64,000 bases of DNA from the NCBI RefSeq assembly GCF_000224145.3, contig NC_020177.2:253526-317525 (forward strand), read 5' to 3'. The position numbers and the translations under genes are program-made. Below, in pieces: positions 51,738-64,000 of the stretch; position 1 is the stretch's first letter, and each line of letters begins with the position of its first letter. This stretch comes from Ciona intestinalis. Lineage: Eukaryota; Chordata; Ascidiacea; Phlebobranchia; Cionidae. The notes below the pieces were generated by a model, which had not been told where the DNA came from, did no database searches, and worked only from the letters and a program-made list of their open reading frames with translations.

Positions 51738-54700
51738 ATGGAAACGCAGTTACAGCAGGAGCATATTGGTAAGTGATACAGTTTAGAGCAAACGAAATCT
51801 ATTAACGTATTAGGTTGGGGTAAGATGGGTTATGTTTTTATTTTATTTCTCGTACGATTTGGCAGTAAACAAAGAATATTCAAAGAAATATTCAACCGTA
51901 TTCGCACGACTCTAAAGAGCGTTGTTGATTGTTAAAAACACGATTAGGAAATATGAGACATATGTGCTATAAAGGTATCCATCTTTCCCCGCACTACTAT
52001 ATACCCTTTTATCACGACGGTTCAGCTGCGGAACCGTTTTTATTCAACCGTGAGATTACTTCTAGCGTTCGTTCAATTTCCTGTGGTCGATATTAAGTTA
52101 ACTTTGCAAAAGGAATCAATAAACCATTGCCAGACGAGCTGGAAACTAAATGTTCAATTATAAAAATAGACTTCATGCTATATAACTCTGTCCTAAAGTA
52201 AACCCCGAAGTTAAACTTCAAATCAAAATGCAGACTTTTCACTGCTATAACATACATGTTTATTGCTATTATGGCGCATGGTTAACAGACCCCACACATA
52301 CATATGCGGCAACTCAACACTTCACGCGTACCTTCAAAGCTATAAAGACAACACTAAATTCGTATTTTTAATAAACAAAATATACAGCGGGTATCAGAGG
52401 GAAACACAAAGAAAATGTTTCAATCAAATATATAAGGTTAGGAAGGCATTGACCATTATCAGGGTATATGGCGCTTTTAAACATAATTCACTGGTTTGGT
52501 TTTGGGGTTTCTTTTAATGTTTGCACAGACTGTTTAGCATGTGCAATCATCGATGCCGCCATTTTGAATTGCCATTTTAATGCGCAGTAAACATTTTATT
52601 TGCACGTTATTTCATAAATTAGATGTCGTAGTGTTTAAATACTATTATTTACATTTAAAGAAATACTTTATTGTATTTTAAAGGCTTAAAAAATATCGTT
52701 GTTGGATTTAAAAAAATAGGATACTATGTCCCAACGCCATCTCACCCCACCCTACTATATACTTAGAGGCGTGGCTGGACGACCATGCAGACTTTGCTTT
52801 CGATTATTTCATTCGGAAGGCGACACAGACAATGGTGAACACGTGGTTGGCTGACAGAGTTATTCGTATTGCTGGATCCGACAGAAACTTACCATCAACC
52901 GAGAGACTTTCCTCCAAAACTGGTAACTACAATTTTGTTTAACTTGGAAATAATTCAACAACGTTTTCGTGGCGAAGTGGTTACATATGCCTTTGACCAA
53001 TAGGTTATAGCTTCGAAGCTCTACGCTGCTATATTGTGGCCATATCGGCAATTGCTTTAATTCAGGGTTTCCTTATGGGTTGTTTAAACTGTTCGCTATA
53101 ATACATTAATAATAATAAAAAAATGATTACGTACACTGCTACACAATTACATTATACATGGTGACTCTTATATATGCGGGCACGAGGACACACGTGTATT
53201 AAATAGAACACACGTGTTATAACCACTTAGTTACATTCATAGAATTATTTATTTTCACACAGATAGCGATCCAATCAAGCGACCTTCGAGTGTGTCTTCC
53301 GATTCACCTGGCCGGAAAACTCCAATCCGTAAAATAAGTCACGAAGAAATCAACCCCGGCCACCTACCACTGAAACCCATGGTATCAACAAACGAGATGG
53401 GTTCCCCTTCATTCTACACGCCAGAAAACGTCGCTTCGCCTTCGTTGGCGAGACGGATTACTGTTCCGGTAAGCGTGTTATTAATATAAAAATTGGTGAA
53501 CAACTTTTAGTCAATCTACTGTGTTATTCTCGATTATGACGCACGTCTTAGCATTATGTGCGAATAACATTTATAAGATCAAGGGGTATACGAAATGTAA
53601 AACATAAAACTCGAGTTTAACGAAATGTGTTCTATAAAAGAGAATCTTATATTTCGTTTAAATTGTCTCCGCCAGTCTCTGCGAAAGAAGCAATAAAAAC
53701 GCGTCGATATTTTTGTTTATCATAAAACTCATTTTTGCAGAATCGTCAAACTAATAAACACATGAAAAATTTCAAAACTCGTCGGATTTCTCATTACCAC
53801 CAAATCCAGAAGGCTGACCTTGAATTAGACAACGATCATGTGAATGCAGATGATCCGCCCGTGATAGATGAACGTGATATGATCATGGATCTCGTGATTG
53901 ACATTGCAAGTGACCTGGATGTGACGTCAGTCAGTCACAGAATATTACAAGTAAGCACAAATAAGTTTGTTTTCTGTAACATAGAGTAAGGTGGGGTAAG
54001 TTGGGACATTTTTATTTTATTTCCTCGTATTAAAATGTTTTAGAATTATGCAACCATAGCTCGGCAATTTTAAAAGATGCTTGTTAATTGTTTAAAACAA
54101 ATGAGGAAACATGGGATTCAGGTGCTAACGGTGTCCCATTTGGCCCACAGTATTATATACTCGTTTTGTTTTGCTGTTTTATATACGATATATATTTTTG
54201 TCGATATTCGGTGGCGCCCAATCAAACGTATAAAATTCAATTAAAAAAGACTAAAATTCTTTCCCCAAATTGCCAAATCCTATATTTCAGGCTAACTCTC
54301 AATGTTAAAAATCGCTTTAATAAAATTCGCGACTCCCAATCTGTAATTTTATGAGCGTTTCTTGACGTAGTCTAAACGTTCACACGTTTATTATCTTTCA
54401 ATAAATTGTTTTATGATACATTTTACAACAGCTTGTACTGTCAAGACCTACGTCATTAGAACTTGACGGATGTACCGTTAGTAAAACTTTATTGCCAGCC
54501 ATGAATATATCCCAGGTTTGCACACGGCACGTACCTCATTATTTGAGGACCTGCCGTTACAACCGTCACAGTCAAGTCTTGTAAAACATGGGGAATATGA
54601 TACTAAAACGAGCAGGTCCGCACCTACCAGACCCACGGATTAGGTTGGCATAGGTGTCATTTCATTTAAAACTCGACACTTCCAAATGTCAAATCGAGTG

Positions 54701-57700
54701 ATCTATTACACCTAGTGACGTCAGAAATAGCCGGTTTTATCTTTCAAGATTACGGTTTCAATCTATTCTTAGGATTTCATTTTTTAACCATCAAACTTTT
54801 ATACCTACTATATTTATTTACATTTTGGAAGAATGTGAAGAAAAATACAATTAAATAAAACAACGAATTAACGAGAAAACGAAAGTTTTTTTAACATGTA
54901 GTCCTGTGGGGAAGACGGGACACCTTTAGCACATAATATTCAAACAACCTGAACGTGTTTTAAACAATTAGCAATGGTCATGAGGATACGGGTTTATAAT
55001 TCTCTGAATTCAAAGAACAATTGTTTACTACCTAAATGTGACGAGAAAATAGAATGAAACGATGTCCCATCTTCCCCCACTCTACTATAGCATATTGACC
55101 GAAATGTAAGATTGGGTAAAAAGCATGGCCGTCACCTAAAAGCTTACAGTAAAATACACATAAAATACACTAATTAATAAAATGTTGGTTTACCTGGAAC
55201 ATGTGTGCACACGGCACAAACGGTTTAACAATGCATGTCTGTCTATGCTTAAAATAAACCTTAATTAGGTTATAGTATTGTGGGGAAAAACGGGATACCT
55301 TTTGCACATGTTGTGCCATATTTCCCAAATATGTTTTAAACAATTAACAACCCTCTTTTAGAGTCGCGCAGCTACGGTTGCATAATTTTTTAGTTGTCCT
55401 TTTTTACTACCAATGCAACGACAAAAAAAGAATAAAAACATGTTCCATTTTTCCTCTTATAGAATTAATCAATTAAAATAGGTTGAATATCTAAGTAGTC
55501 TTAAACTTAAACCTTATTTATCTTATATATGAAATTGATTTGGTTGTTTGCTTCGCAGAATGTTAGCATTCTACTCGATGCGGATCGGTGCTCATTGTTT
55601 TTGATGCGGGAACGAGATGGCGAAAAATTCCTGGTCAGCCGACTCTTCAACGTGAGCAAGGTAAAGTGTAGATTTGATTTACGCAACGAAACAACCTTGA
55701 TTGTTATTTATCTCTTCGAAAACGGCAATGAAATCTAGATTTAATACAGCGAAAGGAAGGAAATAGTCGCAAAACGACAGTCGTTAAAACACGCGAAACT
55801 TTAAAAGTTCTTGGGCATGCAGCATGTAAAATGTCAAACCCTTTTTTTCCAAATTAGAGTCGCTGAAACTTAATTGCTTTGATTTTATACTTTGTAAGCG
55901 AGGTCCTGCTAGCCAGTTGCCTAATCGATAAAATTGATCCGTTTCTTCAGCCCATAGAAATCCCCCCGAGACTGGCGTACAAAACCGTGTCACGGCGAAA
56001 CCTTTAAATGAATAAATTGGACTGGACTGCAGTCTTTTATAGCTCACTAATTGATTCTAAAACCCATTTGATCGGAATACTTGGTTTAGATTAATCCAAT
56101 TAACTTTGACTGTTACAACATTTCTCAAATTGAACGCATTAGATTTCGATACGAAAGTAACACGTATTTATTGTATCGCGTATTATATATTAACTTACAT
56201 TCTTGTGGTCATAAAAAACATCGATTTTTATTTGTCATAATTTGTGTACGCTCTTTTAAAGACGCACAGCACAAAATGGTTGAGTATAGACTCGATGTAA
56301 AATTACCATTGTCGTGTATGGGTGTGTTATTTATCCTGGCATTGCGGGCAACCACAGCCGTCATAACACCGGTTGTGCATAAGGATTGTCGTTTTGTTGC
56401 TAATTCCCTTCCCTTCGGTGTAATAATTAATATGATCTTTGTTACTGTTTTCGAAGAGATAAGTAGAAAAAAAGTGCCCGGTTACGAGTTGCCAGATATG
56501 TAACTTTGTGGGTGATTATTTTAAGATAATTGTATTGTATTGCCCACGGACACTTACGCCCACAATAGCAGGGTCGAACCCCTGCATTCTTCAACGACAG
56601 ACATGCGCGCCAACAACTTAAATTTTAAACTCTGTTAGTCGTGAATTTAATTAAAACGCTTTTTAAAATCTAATTAAATCTATACAGGCTTTGTTAATTG
56701 CTACCAACACGATTAGGAAATATGGGATATTATGTGGTAACGAAATCCCATCTTACCCCACAGTATTATATGTACAGGAATCTACATTAGAAGATAACGT
56801 TGTTGTGAAAAATGAAATTAAGATGAAACTTGGGCAAGGTATTGCTGGTATGGTGGCTTTAACTGGAACAGCACTAAACATCCCAGATGCTTATAAGGTA
56901 AAAACTTTGTCATATATCTTAACTTATGACTCATCTAACTCTATGTACAAACGTTTGTATTTGTACATATGCAGTAAAATACACTTTTAGTTAAACCAGT
57001 GGTTCTTAAACTGGTCGTGCAAGACTTGGCAGGGGGGCACGAAAAACAGCAGATAATTTAACAAAAAGGGGGGGAGTTGGGAGTTTCATTGGGATATTCA
57101 ATGGGGGGTGTGCTAAAAAAATATAAGAACCCCGTAGGTAAAAAGTAGACCCTTAAACTATCATAAAGTAAATGTATTGGAAGATGCAGAATTCTATGCT
57201 TGCAGCTGCCACCATCGTAGTTGTACGTAAACTTACTCAGACATTAAACAGTTTCATCTGGAACTCAGTTGCCACTAATGGGATTTTAAAACTATGAAAA
57301 ATCAATAAATCAAAAGTTATACACTCAACTTGCACAAGGTTTATGAAACCATTGCATATGTTGTGCAATAAAACACCCATGTTATAACTTTAAGTTTTTT
57401 TTCTTGTTATGCAAGAATAAATAACTAATGATCAAAAACTACTGGTTCACATAAAGGACGCGTAGCAACATATTTGTTCATTTATTAAAACTTAATAAAA
57501 CTATTATAATGTTATCAGCTGGTGTTATCACATGCCCACTGTCCATATCCAAAAGCTATCACAATGTGTGTGGTGTAAACATAAGTTATAACAAACATTT
57601 GATGATTATGGTTTTATGGGGACAATGTTCAATATAGTCTATATGCTCAAGGACATATACAGCAAGGTTACTTCAGTTTGTTTGTGTTATTCTCACAAAT

Positions 57701-60700
57701 ATTGATTCACCGTGAGATTGTGTTTTACAGGACAGTCGTTTCAACCAGAGTGTAGATAAGAAGACAGGATATCGTACACGAAGTATTTTATGCATGCCCA
57801 TTCGGGATGGAGATAAAAGAGTAAGTTGGAATACTGGTACTTATGGAAAGTGGGCAGAAAAACTTATCCTATATGTTTGAGTATATTAACATAGATATGC
57901 ATGTATGCCATGGAATCCATTATAATGCCCTATGTGAATAATCTAGGGACACATAGTAACAAGTTAATTGGAATAACGCACCAATTAAAGGTCGTAACTT
58001 GGGTTACCCATATAGTTTAAACTTCCCTTTGGTTTTCCAAAAGATAAAGCCTGGGTTATCAACAGAAACATTATTAAATACCACTTTGGATAAAGTTAGT
58101 TTATTCCAGTGTTGTTCAAATAGATCATTCAACCAGTTGTTTGAAACAGATTGTTGGAGTGGCTCAGGTTATCAACAAAATAGAAGGGGCGTTCACCACC
58201 AAAGATGAGAAGATTTTCGCTTCTTATCTTGGATTTTGTGGAGTTGCAATTCATAATGCGCAAATTTTCGAAAAAATTCAACTCGAAAATAGAAGAAATG
58301 AGGTAAAATTATGAAACCTGTTGGGAGTATGTTTACTATTAAGGTTTATATAGAGATAACAGACTGTCGTATAAAATATGATTAAACATTTTTTCTTAAA
58401 CGTAAATAGTGCTTTTGGAATACAGGTTTTTATACGAGTTCTTGTGTGGCATCTGTAAGTTGAAGCACATGTGGTCTGCATAAAGCAATTAACTTTGTGA
58501 AGTTTGAAACAAATATATGCAGCATGACATGAAATATTAGTTTTACAATAAATCATGTATTGCGCAACAAGTTACACTCATAAAACATATGTATTAATGT
58601 ATAACAGCTGTGTTATTTGGTTGTATAAATCAAAATACTTTCAAGCAATATGCGAAAGCCAATAAGGTTTTGTCACCACTGAATTGTATGCCATGAAATG
58701 AACTAAGGCATATCATAAAACTTTATAAAAAAGTTGTGAAAAAAACAAAGTTTTTAAAATGAATACATTTAAAGAATTAAAAAAAAAATGCAAACATATC
58801 TATTTCCAGGTTTTAGATAACTTTATGCCATTAAATGAATCAAGATATATCATAAAACGAATTTATGACGAAAAAAAAAGATATTAAAATAAATAGTTCT
58901 AAAAAAGCTGCAAAACATGAAAAAATTCTAGGCTTTTCCTGACATTAAAAAGTTTGAAAACCAAAGAAATAATTTCTGTGAATCTTTTCATTTAGATCCT
59001 TCTTGATCTTGCTCGAGTGTTATTTGAAGAACAAAGTTCGTTACATACAGTGATGGACACAATACTAACTCATACCATTTCTCTATTGTGTTGTGAACGT
59101 GCTTCTGTACTGCTTGCTAACCCATCTCAACCAGAAAGTAAATAATGAGGTTTTTAGTGTTCGACCTAATGTTATCTAGTAGCTCTTGATAAAGCAGAGA
59201 GATGTAATAATAATATGATGATAATATCTTTTATTTGTCTCTTTAATTACGATAGTGAAGATTTAGAAATATTTTAATTGAAAAGACAGAATATAGTGAC
59301 AAAATGACAGTTGTTGAAACACCTTATAGTTAAAAACATATTATATCACCACTTATTCCATCCAGAATTTTTATTGTATCTTCCCAATTGGATGAGAAGC
59401 TATAGAAAGTATTATATTTACTTCACTATCCATTATATCATGACATGCCTCAAACAAACAAACACAACATAATGTTTACCTAATACAGGTTCAATCAATT
59501 CGAGTCATGAAAATCCAACGTATTCATTTCATTGAATGTTTTAAATAAATAATTTAGATAAACTTTGCTTCATTTAACTCCTACTTGTCATACTTTGATC
59601 TTAATTTTTTAACAAAACATATTATTTGCATCAAAAAGTAAATAAATTTATGGCTTGTTTCTAGATGTTTTCGAGCACACGTTTGAGCACGTGGATGAGT
59701 CAACTTTAATTTCTGGAATAAATCTTAGCAAAGAAGCTTCAGAGCGGCGCAAAGTCCCGTTCAACATTGCTATTACCTCATTCGTTCGACAAACGGGACA
59801 AGTCAGTTGTGATTTTATTTCGACCGGGTTTATTAAGAACGTGCAGCAAATAATCAAGATATTTTAACTTATCTTGACAGTTTAATTTTGACTTGTTAAA
59901 CAATTTAAAGCCATCTTATATTAAGAGCCAACAAAACAAGGTTTATCTAAATAAAAGGGTTATAGGGGGAACTGTTGGCTTTGAATTCATTTAAATTTTT
60001 AACTTTAAAATGATATCTATTTTAAAAAACTAAATCCTGTAGAGTTTGGTATGTTGTCTGATCCTGAATTTAGTTAACATCAACTTGGTGTCATCTTTGC
60101 TAATTAAAAAGCTGCTTTCTAATGTAACTATATGGTTCAGTATATTATTAACCAAGTTACTTTAATTCCTTGGATTGTTAAACATTAACTGAGGGTATTA
60201 AGACCAATACTCGAAAAATAATTGCCCTGGACGGCTGTTTGCTGAGACACTAATGGTTTATCAGGTTTGCTCGTGTTTATTTCTGGCAAACTGAGCTTCC
60301 AGCTTGGATATACTTGGGCACACATAATTCTTGATGGTTAAGTAGTGTATAATGGATAAACAAACTTAACATATGAAACTTTCTGCCCTACATTTACTTT
60401 CACTTTATCAAGTTTTTTTGGGCGGAAGGCATTATTTTCGAACGATTGTTTAAAAAGTTTTTTCGTTTACAAAGTATTTACTTAATACAAACTGTTTTTC
60501 TTTTTCTTAGATAGTAAACATTGAAAATGCAGCGAACGACAAACGATTTGAATTCTTGGTAAGCATCTATAACCAAACTTAACTTATCCAATTTTGGCAC
60601 AAATCTTGTATTTGTGAAAAACTAAATTTTTGTCATTTTTCTAAACTGTTACCATCACAAGATTTTCTAAAATCACTTTTAAATGACAAAGTTTGGCTTG

Positions 60701-63414
60701 TGAAATCTGTGGTGAAAGATTGACTTTATTGTAAGTAACTATATGGAATTCTATAAGGTGGCAAAAATACCACAGTGAGTTTCAGGGGTTACACCAGTTT
60801 AATTAAACCAGTAATCATTATTTCCACAGGAAGATGCACAGCTTGGGTTCACCACGCGGTCACTACTTTGCATTCCTATCAGGGACAGTATGAGACAAGT
60901 TATAGGTAAAATATTCGGTAATTTATCAATATCACTTGTTTACCCTGGTGTGGTGGAGCAACTCATTGGTTATAACACAGGTGTCCCATTACATACCATG
61001 TGCGGTAGCTCATACACCTCATATTGACATACAAGTTACAAAGTAGATTAACTTTTGTTTAAGTGTCAATTGGTGCAACCGCTGGATTAAATAAATTACC
61101 GCTAAGTGTTTTGCCCAAGAATACGCACTTCTCATGGCAGCTACAAAAAGCTTTTATGCTCTGTGTCATCTTTATCTTTAAGCTTGAATACCAGACATGT
61201 ATTGAAACTTTTTATTTTCACACTGACAGGTGTAATCCAGCTCATTAACAAACACCACAGGGTTGGTCCCTGCTTCACTAAGAGTGATGAGCAGATTTTA
61301 GAAGCTTTCACAATATTCTGTGGTCTTGGGATTTCCAACACACGAATGTATGAAGAGACAGCCAGACTTGCTGCCAAACAACATGTTATACTTGAAGTTA
61401 GTAATCTAATGTTTCACAAATTTCAAGCTAAAATTCAAATTAGGAAGATAACTAGGGTTTGGTTATAAACTATATGGTTAAGGTCTAGATCAAGGAGATA
61501 TTTGTTAAAAGTTCAGACATTTTTTTTCAAGTTTTTTCTCTTTTTCAGGGCCTTAAACTTGTGATTATAAATATTGTGAATTTTAGCCTATATTTTGGGA
61601 TTGTTTCCAAAAGTTTCAAATTGTTATTATTTCAGGTTCTCTCGTACCACGCTGTAGCTTCACCCTATGAGACCTCACTGCTTACTGTGAGTTTACACAT
61701 CATAAACAATAACAAGTCACATATTTCACTATTTTTTTTGTAAATTTAGTTAAATGACATTCCATCAGCAAAATCACTTGGTATTTTGACTTACGATTTT
61801 GATGATTCGCGTCTTGATGACCACGATACACTTAGAGCTGCTGTTAGAATGTTCATTGATTTAAATCTTGTGGAAAAGTTCAGGATTAACCATGAGGTAA
61901 TAGTTGTTTGAGTTCATATTGAATGTTGCCTGTTAAAAATTCTAGAAATGTACAAACATTTGGCATTGAAGGGATTTGTACAAGCTGTTAGTGATTGCTG
62001 TTAAGTATATAATACAGCATTAGCTTACTACAACTAATATATATGTTATATATAAGATAAAGGCATCGCAGAATTAACTCGAAAGCAGACTTGCGGTGTA
62101 TGAAGCCACCACGCATGGGGCACAATAAAACACGCATGTTATAAATTACAACTGCCATGTCAAGATATATATATGTAATAATTAACTCATTGTTATTTTT
62201 AAAAATATGTTGCAGGTTCTTTGCCGTTGGGTTGCAAGCGTTAAGCGTAATTACAGACCTGTGTCGTACCACAACTGGAGGCACGCTTTTAACGTTTGTC
62301 AGTCATGTTTCTGTATGATCAAAACTGGAGGACTGGAATCCATTTTTTCTGATTATGAAAAACTAAGTTTATTGGTTTCTTGTCTCTCCCATGATCTTGA
62401 CCATCGTGGAACCAACAATGCATTCCAAGCAAAGTAAGAATAACTTCAATATTTAGCTAACTTGGCTAGAACCAGCAAAGCCGGCAAAATAAATGAGTTT
62501 AATGAGATCAACCTTTACGACCCATTTTTCTAAAATTACAGCAAAATGTTGTGACCCACTTTTCGTTTTATATTTACTTATGTATAAAATTCCTATTTTT
62601 TAAAATAAAGAAAATGTATTCTCAATTTATTCTCATTTATCATAGGCTTTATATAAACCTATGATAAAAATGTTTGATTTTTAAAGCAGTTTTCAAAGAA
62701 CTTATTAAGCTAATATAGTTAGTGACCTAATCAAATTAAGTGGGACCTCATTGTTTGGGTCCCAAACCAGAGCTTGAAAAGTATTGAGTTATTGGTTTTG
62801 AACGCTGGCTTTGGACTAGCAGATTAAAAGCACAAATACTGGCATTGCATGCATGGTACATTATATCCCACCATGGTTTATAAGTTTATATATGCGCTGG
62901 TTCACTGTGAGAGCCTCACAAGCTGGTCTAGCTTAGTTGATAATTTTGTCCCTAAATAAACAACATGTTGTCCAAGACAAACTTTAATGGCAAACAGCTT
63001 GTTAATGGAAATTAGTGGAAAATTGTTAATGGAAATTATTGTTACAATTATTTCTGCTACATGTTTTTGTATTACTCTGTGGCTAAAATAGACCACATTT
63101 GAAAAAAGTACAAAACATGGTATTTACCAAATAAAGTGTGTTAAATTCTATATTGGACTCTGGAATAATTAAATGTAGCTAATTTATTCAAGGGGATTGA
63201 AAAGTCTGTTTTTACATAGGTGTTTTATTTCCTAAGCCTCATGCCCCATTTGTGTTACCTAGTTTGCAATTCTGTGAAGACTTTAACAATGCTATGACAT
63301 ATGAAATGATAATCATGTTTTCCAGAATAGAACATCCATTGGCAAGACTGTATTCGACTTCCACCATGGAACATCATCATTATAACCAGTGTCTAATGCT
63401 GCTACAAAGTGAAG
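51738..63414 (+). CDS. PDE5A: PDE5-type cGMP-specific phosphodiesterase, 3' end beyond window
   Basis: Hydrolyses cGMP to GMP. Exons: 51738-51768, 52767-52922, 53263-53468, 53741-53950, 55559-55660, 56778-56897, 57731-57820, 58150-58302, 58996-59137, 59665-59801, 60511-60558, 60830-60905, 61230-61396, 61636-61686, 61750-61896, 62216-62433, 63326-63414. They give 714 codons in frame; mammalian PDE5A has about 875, so the end of the catalytic domain lies outside the window. EAWLDDH...YFIRKAT near the start is diagnostic of PDE5 rather than PDE11. Ser88 in TPIRKIS matches the site PKG phosphorylates in mammals. GAF-A keeps the NK...F...DE signature ([12 protein letters not shown]), as does GAF-B ([15 protein letters not shown]). 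The catalytic metal motifs YHNWRHAFN and SHDLDHRG are present, then MEHHHYNQ. Exon 1 (GCCATGG start, [10 protein letters not shown]) is short and chosen by phase and Kozak context, so it is the least certain part. Confidence 0.93.
51808..52003. mobile_element. MITE family A copy in PDE5 intron 1
   Basis: GTATTAGGTTGGGGTAAGAT on the left and ATCTTTCCCCGCACTACTAT on the right. It starts 39 bases after the exon 1 donor. Confidence 0.75.
52718..52760. mobile_element. MITE family A terminal fragment abutting a PDE5 splice acceptor
   Basis: Ends CATCTCACCCCACCCTACTA, then TATACTTAG immediately precedes exon 2 at 52767. Only one end of the element is left. Confidence 0.7.
53982..54159. mobile_element. 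MITE family A copy just after PDE5 exon 4
   Basis: TAGAGTAAGGTGGGGTAAGT on the left and GTCCCATTTGGCCCACAGTA on the right, 31 bases after the exon 4 donor. Confidence 0.75.
54898..55089. mobile_element. MITE family A copy in PDE5 intron 4
   Basis: GTAGTCCTGTGGGGAAGACG on the left, TCCCATCTTCCCCCACTCTA on the right, with TTTTAAACAATTAGCAATGG inside. Confidence 0.8.
55271..55462. mobile_element. MITE family A copy in PDE5 intron 4
   Basis: TATAGTATTGTGGGGAAAAA on the left and GTTCCATTTTTCCTCTTATA on the right, with TTTTAAACAATTAACAACCC inside; it ends ~96 bases before exon 5. Confidence 0.75.
56335..56590. mobile_element. SINE-like repeat copy in PDE5 intron 5
   Basis: It has the GCGGGCAACCACAGCCGTCA block, then GTGCCCGGTTACGAGTTGCC, a CACGGACACTTACGCC stretch and GGGTCGAACCCCTGC, which resembles a tRNA B-box on either strand. 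Confidence 0.5.
56690..56770. mobile_element. MITE family A half-copy abutting PDE5 exon 6
   Basis: Starts in the element interior (TTGTTAATTGCTACCAACAC) and ends CATCTTACCCCACAGTATTA. Exon 6 begins at 56778, eight bases later, after TGTACAG. Confidence 0.75.
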
Positions 63415-64000
63415 GTTAGTATAAATTAATTGGTTATAATATTATCAACAGCAGATTGGTGGAAAATGCTCTGTTTAGAAGTAATATTTGAAAGTTGAAA
63501 CTTCTGGGTTGCTGTATTTTTGGGACCTGAATACTTTTTCTTTTTGTTTTTTTTTGTGTTTTTTTTAAACAATGTTTTTGACCATTCCACTGATCTTACT
63601 ACATATGCTGACAATAGTAGCAGCGCTGAGCTTCGAACCTAGTATGCTCTGGTTACAAGTTAGTCCATATTAAATAGACAGCACTAATTGGAGATTTTGT
63701 TATTTTAAATTCAAAAGCGACACTCACGTATTAACTCAACAACAAAATTACTGAAGAAATCAACTTAATAACAACCAACACACAGTGCTATTTGATCATC
63801 ATACTTTCTACACGGACATATTCTTTGTGTGTCGGTAGGCGGTGTACACGCGCATGAAAACAAAAGGGAATCCGTTTGCGTGTAACACATAGATGGTGAC
63901 ATGCTCGGTGCATGACACGGCGCCTCAGGTTTCCCATAGTTCAACTTTCGTCTATAATTTTCAACTTCCTTTAATGGAAACACTTGCTTAATATTTTCGC
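63415..64000 (+). other. PDE5 intron running to the window edge
   Basis: After the GTTAGT donor at 63415 no further exon with PDE5 sequence is seen. The rest of the catalytic domain must lie to the right of this window. Confidence 0.75.

Overview
Eukaryotic, AT-rich genomic DNA carrying compact, intron-rich chordate-type genes. Every gene I can name encodes a protein of animal actomyosin, Ras-like or cGMP signalling. The cGMP kinase has vertebrate-like alpha and beta alternative first exons, and the phosphodiesterase has the vertebrate PDE5 phosphosite. Together with short introns and many copies of a small inverted-repeat element starting TATAGTAGGGTGGGGTAAGATGGGAC, this points to a tunicate, most likely Ciona. 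That is inference; no database was searched. Two 50-N gaps (16687-16736 and 21919-21968) show a draft assembly, and both are flanked by duplicated sequence that looks like unmerged alleles.

Layout. 1-2177: upstream DNA with repeats, a CA microsatellite and a perfect hairpin. 2178-19381 (+): complete unconventional myosin VI, 30 coding exons, 3801 nt in frame (1266 residues). 19382-24261: no gene; holds a 1.46-kb terminal-inverted-repeat transposon (21118-22574) with a nested small element. 24262-26119 (-): divergent Ras-like small GTPase, 5' end not found. 27760-43152 (-): complete cGMP-dependent protein kinase (PRKG1 type) with two alternative N-termini: an alpha-type from 43152 (680 residues) and a beta-type from 38725 (1176 residues) carrying an unusual ~500-residue serine-rich insertion. 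43153-51737: no gene, rich in small repeats. 51738-63414 (+, runs off the window): PDE5-type cGMP phosphodiesterase with N-terminal PKG site, GAF-A, GAF-B and the start of the catalytic domain.

How they fit together. The kinase and the phosphodiesterase are head to head, about 8.6 kb apart. PDE5 is a known PKG substrate and destroys the ligand that activates PKG, so the effector and the terminator of one second messenger are genomic neighbours. The RKIS site phosphorylated in mammalian PDE5 is preserved here. Exon chains were built by eye from splice sites, reading phase and remembered family sequences. All three long chains stay in frame throughout, which is strong internal support, but no transcript data were available.
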